Source of the DNA: Caenorhabditis remanei
Lineage: Eukaryota > Nematoda > Chromadorea > Rhabditida > Rhabditidae
Direction of reading: 5' to 3'
DNA length: 64,000 nucleotides
Assembly (NCBI RefSeq): GCF_010183535.1
Contig: NC_071333.1
Coordinates: 9,298,587 to 9,362,586, forward strand
This document shows, in pieces, positions 59,974 to 64,000 of the stretch. Numbering within the stretch: position 1 is the first letter of the stretch; each line of letters starts with the position of its first letter. Made by a program: the position numbers and the translations under genes. The notes below the pieces were generated by a model that was not told where the DNA came from, searched no databases, and saw only the letters and a list, made by a program, of their open reading frames with translations.

Positions 59974-61280
59974 ATGCATATCGCAGTTGCCCAACACTCC
60001 AAAAGTGTGACAATGGACGTTTAGTGAGTTTTTTCACAAATTTGATTGAGAAAATCTAACGTTTTCAGCTTTCTTCTTACAATCCGCGTTCATTCGGCTA
60101 ACTCTGAAGGCTGTGGTGCTCAAATTGAGAAATTATTCCGTGAGTTTGAGAAAAATGTTGAACGATGACCGACAAATGGGTTAAATTGTAAAATTAAACC
60201 CCGGATTTTCGGTAGTTCGAAAAAAGAAGTCTGTCGAAATTTTTTCAAATTCGATCACCTTTTACACGAAAACGACGAAAAAGTATTTTTTTGAAAGAAA
60301 CAAGAACATCGATGCTAGATAGTCCGAAATCTATATGGAATTTGCTGGAACGACGATATTTTTAATAAAATTCTGCAGTTTTTTTTTAATCGGAAAAGCT
60401 TGGGCTGGTGAAATTTAGAAAGAAAAATTCATAAAAATAGAACAAAACTCAAACAAAAACAGTTGTTTCAGTCCGCCCCAATCTATTCGGAAGGAAATGC
60501 TCCACAAAACAAGTATTTATTGGCAACGGGAATACAACAAGTAGACAAACCTTTTTAAGGATAACGACAATCAGCTTCTTGTAATTTGGCTGGCGCAGTT
60601 TCGAATAAACGAGAACAGTAATGAGAAGTTGACACATAGACTGTTCTGGACCTGATTTTGCAATGATGTGCGATGATTAGTCTCTGGGACTAGAAGACCA
60701 TGAATTTATTAGAAGACCGCTCAATACAGAGAATCCGTACAACGAACTCTGCAAATTTTTCACTGGTTTCTATGTTGGTTCGAGTATTGCCCAAACTCCA
60801 CAGGCAACAGTTAGGACTCAACCAAATTTCGAAGCACACCGACCTCAAGCACATATTTTGCAGATTAATTCAAATGAAGCTGTGAGTTTATCATGAGTTT
60901 TCTAACAAAGTAAGTATTGTTATTTTCCAGTTTTTTCGTCCTGAGGAAGTTTCGGATTGGCACATCTTCACAACACACGAATCCACTGTAATGGAACCGA
61001 TGAGTACTGGAATTACGATGCAATCATCACAATTTGACATGTTCCAGACGGCTGAATCAGTTTTCCGTCATCTTGAGGTATGTATTTTATTCTCAAAAAA
61101 ACATTGAGAACAAACAACTTTTAGCCTCAGCGCTGGTGGACTTCAGTTACCTACTCGGTTGACTCGAATACCTGGAAACGATGCATTGTGACGCATTGCA
61201 AGAACTCACAATCATTGATCTCGAATTTATGTGCACACAATCTGAGAATATCACTGCTAGTGGGTAGAACGATGCATTAG
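59974..61280 (+). CDS. Unrecognised multi-exon gene, model incomplete or decaying
   Basis: The 3' half is convincing: 60681-60881, 60931-61077 and 61125-61280 join in phase 0 with good GT/TTTCCAG borders and no stops for 167 codons, ending TAG. It encodes LEDHEFIRRPLNTENPYNEL, a Gln/Pro-rich stretch, FFRPEEVSDWHIFTTHES and PQRWWTSVTYSVDSNTW with late cysteines. The 5' half has plausible exons 59938-60023 and 60069-60139 (MDVYFLLTIRVHSANSEGCG, signal-peptide-like) and 60472-about 60520, but I could not join 60472 to 60681 without a stop or frame break. Either an exon border was missed or the gene is degenerate. The family is unknown. A start at 59974 is arbitrary; 60013 is an alternative. Confidence 0.45.
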
Positions 61281-62902
61281 GTCACAAAAATCTAATTGGA
61301 GGTAAGCAACTAGAGAAAGACAACAGGTTTTTTAGAATTCCGTTACTTCCAGAATTTTCTTCATCTTCACACTTGGACTCACGTCTTAACTCCGTAACAG
61401 ATGACATCGCAATTACAAAAACAAACTTGACAAGAAAAACTTCAAAAAATCGAGATCGACGGATGGATAACGATGGATTTTGAGCTTAGTTCTGTAATTT
61501 TTGTTGATGATTTTTGTAATATTTGTTGGAGGGTTTTTTTTGTTAATGGAACTCAAACGTTCAAAGTGATAGTACTTTCAAAATGCTCTTTAAGCATGCG
61601 ATATGACTATTTTTGATGGGTTAATTTCTTTGACTTTACTTATCATTTCAAAACTACAGCTTCCGAATCATAGTATATTTCTACAATTTGCGTGATTATG
61701 GCTTGTGCGTGAATTGAATGATAACGTGATGTTTTCTAAAGCTGTTTTTCAAGCTTGAAACACGAATTTTTATTATTTATCTATAAATTTTGTTGACTCC
61801 CGTTTTTAAACCTTTTTTTTGAAAAATGAATGCAACGCTGGAACAGGAGATGGTAAGTTGTGACACTGTCACTGACAAACAACTGAAATCATCATGTTTC
61901 GAATGATGAACTGGATGATTGATTATGTCACAGTTGTTTTATTTGACCGATGCGTTGCAACCTGTATGCCAAATATAGTGATTGGCTGATCTATTTTTGT
62001 TTTTGTCCATTCATACCACCACACTTTTATTCGATAAACAAGGAACAACAGAAACTGATCGAAAAATCTAGACACTTTTGTTAAAAGGGGAAACTAGAGA
62101 AATGATATGTCTGTCGTTCGGTTTTCGCAAAAAGAAAGGAACTCAAATTTTGAGTATGTTTCTGCGTGTGCAAAAGTATGTGTGTGTGTGTGTGTGTGTG
62201 TTGGCTGAAACACAGTGTATAGAAGAAGTAACCACATTTGTTACAACTGCTAGCCCTCGGTTCTCTTCAGAAGTGTTGACACCATACTCTGCTTTTGGTT
62301 CAAACTTTTTGTCAACTGTGATTGAGTTATCAACTGAGCAAACACTGTCTTGAAAAAAATCAAAAAGATAACAGTTGACGAAACTATTGAAGGTCCAACC
62401 TCGTCAGGAGAACTGAAAGTCATTCTACCAAGGATTGAAGATAGCTCTCCCTGAAATGATGAAGTAGGAAACAGTGATCTGACTAGTGAAGGTCATGGAG
62501 TCAATCTGGAGATATGGGACGTGACCTATATCATTGGAAAGCTGAGAAAACGCTGATTCCAAATACATATTAAGTTTCTGCCCTCGAGGCCTATTATTCG
62601 AGAAGAATGAGATCAAAGTTTGGACCCTTGGCAAGTCATCATCCATTTTCCTGACATGTGACGGAAAGAAAAGAGTATCTGACAGCCAGAAAACTGATCG
62701 TTTGAATATGGGCATGGCAGTCTACAATCTGAGAAAATTTTTTAAAAAAGCAGCCCTGATGATGGTTGTGCGACCGAAATATTGGCCGAAACGTACAAAA
62801 AATAGTTGTCAACCATTGCTACAATTTAGGCACAAACTTGAAAGTTAAGCTCCATTTTTGTAGTTGACAACTTTTTTGTACAAAGGGAAAAGGCAAAATA
62901 TA
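61281..62902. other. Spacer grading into dispersed repeats
   Basis: No gene is supported. A minus-strand frame at 62425-62715 (96 codons) lies in sequence containing the GGAAAGCTGAGAAA type words seen in dispersed nematode repeats, so it was not called. Repeat-like sequence related to the hairpin array begins near 62750. Confidence 0.4.
62179..62200 (+). repeat. (TG)11 microsatellite
   Basis: Eleven uninterrupted TG units; likely length-polymorphic. Confidence 0.95.
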
Positions 62903-64000
62903 ATACGGCCGCACTATACAGTGCTGCCGTATCAATGTTTTTCAGTGTGATTGCCGAAAACCCATCATGGCCGCACTAAACAGTGCGGGCTTTGGAACAT
63001 TTTCACTTATCTTGGAGTTTGTGGCAGTTACTCCAAAACTGGTCATAAATAATCAAGTTGGAACTTGACTGTGAAAGTTGAAAATGATCAACTTTAACAG
63101 TGTGAAACGGCTTCCCTGATGAAAGGCCGCACTAGACAAAGTCTACCTTATTACCGCTCAATAAAATAACAACTTTGGCTGTTTTCAGAGGAAAATGACT
63201 AAGATTGATAGTGTATTTTGGGGTCAACTGATCATCCACGAAATTTGGAATGAGCTAAGCAGAGCAGCACATCATTTTTGTAGTTGACCATTTTTTTGTC
63301 AGGACACTATCATGAAAGTTACAGATTGTCAAAGTGGAAAGCTCCAAAATCTTGTTAACATGCACTGCATTTTGTCGGTTTATGGAAAAATTCCTTTGAT
63401 GACAAACTTTCAAGCGGTACTGTGAGTTCAAGTCCAAAGGTTTTTAAATCAACCCTTGGACTCGAATAAAAAATTAAAAACAAGATAATGCTGAGCAACC
63501 TTCCTAGTGCTCAAGCATTCTTGGAAATTTCGTGATGCAGACAGGGATCTCATAAATTATTATAAATGTTCAAGACATTTTATGTGTTAAATGCTTGCAG
63601 AAAAAAGTTTGATCTGAATGGCAAACATTTTGAATCGCGAAAATTTATCAAAAAGGCTATAAGAACATTTTGCTATGCAGCTCTTAAATGCACTCCTCAC
63701 GGCTGTACTAGACAGCCGTGAAGAAACTGGATACTCAATGCTCCGATTGTATTCACAAGTCAAAAGAAAGAGGGATTACGCAGAAGAAGATAGCTGATGA
63801 CCTCAGTACTGACCATAAAGAAAGCGACGCTAGCATGTTCTTAAAGGTCAACTGAAACTTGAAAAATAAAACTTGAAAGTTGAAAATAGTCAACTTTGAA
63901 AGTGTGAAACGGCCCTGCTAATGGTATCCATTACCGCACAAAACAGTGCGGCTATTGGACATATTTGACCCATACTGAAGTTTGTGTCAGACCAATTTGG
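62750..64000. repeat. Diverged repeat array built around short hairpins
   Basis: Recurring blocks occur in a consistent order. Block A (GTTGAAAAT..TCAACTTT..AGTGTGAAACGGC) is at about 63077 and 63875. Hairpins with CCGCAC/GTGCGG-type arms are at 62903-62932, 62971-62988 and 63934-63951, a related TAGAC/GTCTA arm pair at 63133-63145, and a CACGGCTGT/ACAGCCGTG one at 63698-63720. Block B (TTTGGAACAT..GTTTGTGGCAG) follows the hairpin at 62990 and at 63952. A further pair, TTTTTGTAGTTGAC, is at about 62857 and 63277. The array runs off the window. Confidence 0.7.

Noticed and set aside
62425..62715. 96-codon minus-strand frame
   Set aside because: Lies in sequence that resembles dispersed repeats and has no splice or family support.
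1..64000. CRISPR arrays, bacterial operons, prophage or plasmid features
   Set aside because: The sequence is eukaryotic with spliceosomal introns throughout; none of these features was seen.

Overview
The window reads as nuclear DNA of a Caenorhabditis-type nematode. The signs are AT-rich sequence, many introns of about 50 bp with GT/TTTTCAG-like borders, bare TTTCAG acceptors just before start codons (typical of trans-splicing), and nematode-style gene families: three stomatin paralogues, a TWK-type potassium channel, a ZP-domain cuticlin and a small saposin. No bacterial or viral features were seen. All gene models were built by eye, keeping reading frame across splice junctions, so most internal borders are firm while some first exons are not. 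Species, chromosome and gene symbols are not assigned.

Layout. 0-10 kb: a rhodopsin-like receptor (+, 894-2418) convergent with a stomatin (-, 2712-3969), then a 14-exon two-pore potassium channel (-, 4880-8783) with a saposin-like secreted protein gene just upstream on the same strand (-, 9330-9837). 10-24 kb: long gene-poor spacers and two related stomatins on + (13290-15248 and 21729-23775). The spacer between them holds a 1.4-kb palindromic transposable element with an 8-bp target duplication; the second stomatin carries a tRNA-Asn gene inside an intron. 24-27 kb: a glycine/proline-rich secreted protein (+) convergent with a ZP-domain membrane protein (-), both apparently extracellular-matrix proteins.

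29-37 kb: a GOST/GPR180/TMEM145-like seven-pass protein (-), a 111-residue protein with a SUMO-like fold signature but no di-glycine tail (+), and a sideroflexin (-) with three CACGTG boxes upstream. 42-46 kb: a 19-exon EF-hand/coiled-coil protein, possibly ninein-like (+). 49-54 kb: a two-pass membrane protein with three PPxY motifs (+) convergent with a disordered PDY-repeat protein (-). 54.9 kb: a second tRNA-Asn, identical to the first.

57-64 kb is the least ordinary part. It has a spliced transcript with only a 44-codon ORF, an unrecognised and perhaps decaying multi-exon gene behind a promoter-like GAGAGACGCAGA motif, and a run of diverged repeats built around short perfect hairpins that continues off the right edge. 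The best candidates for something undescribed are the di-glycine-less SUMO-like protein, the element with arrays of a G5 repeat in its termini, and the hairpin repeat array. The clustering of three stomatins around a K2P channel is suggestive only because stomatins are known partners of ion channels; nothing here proves they act together.
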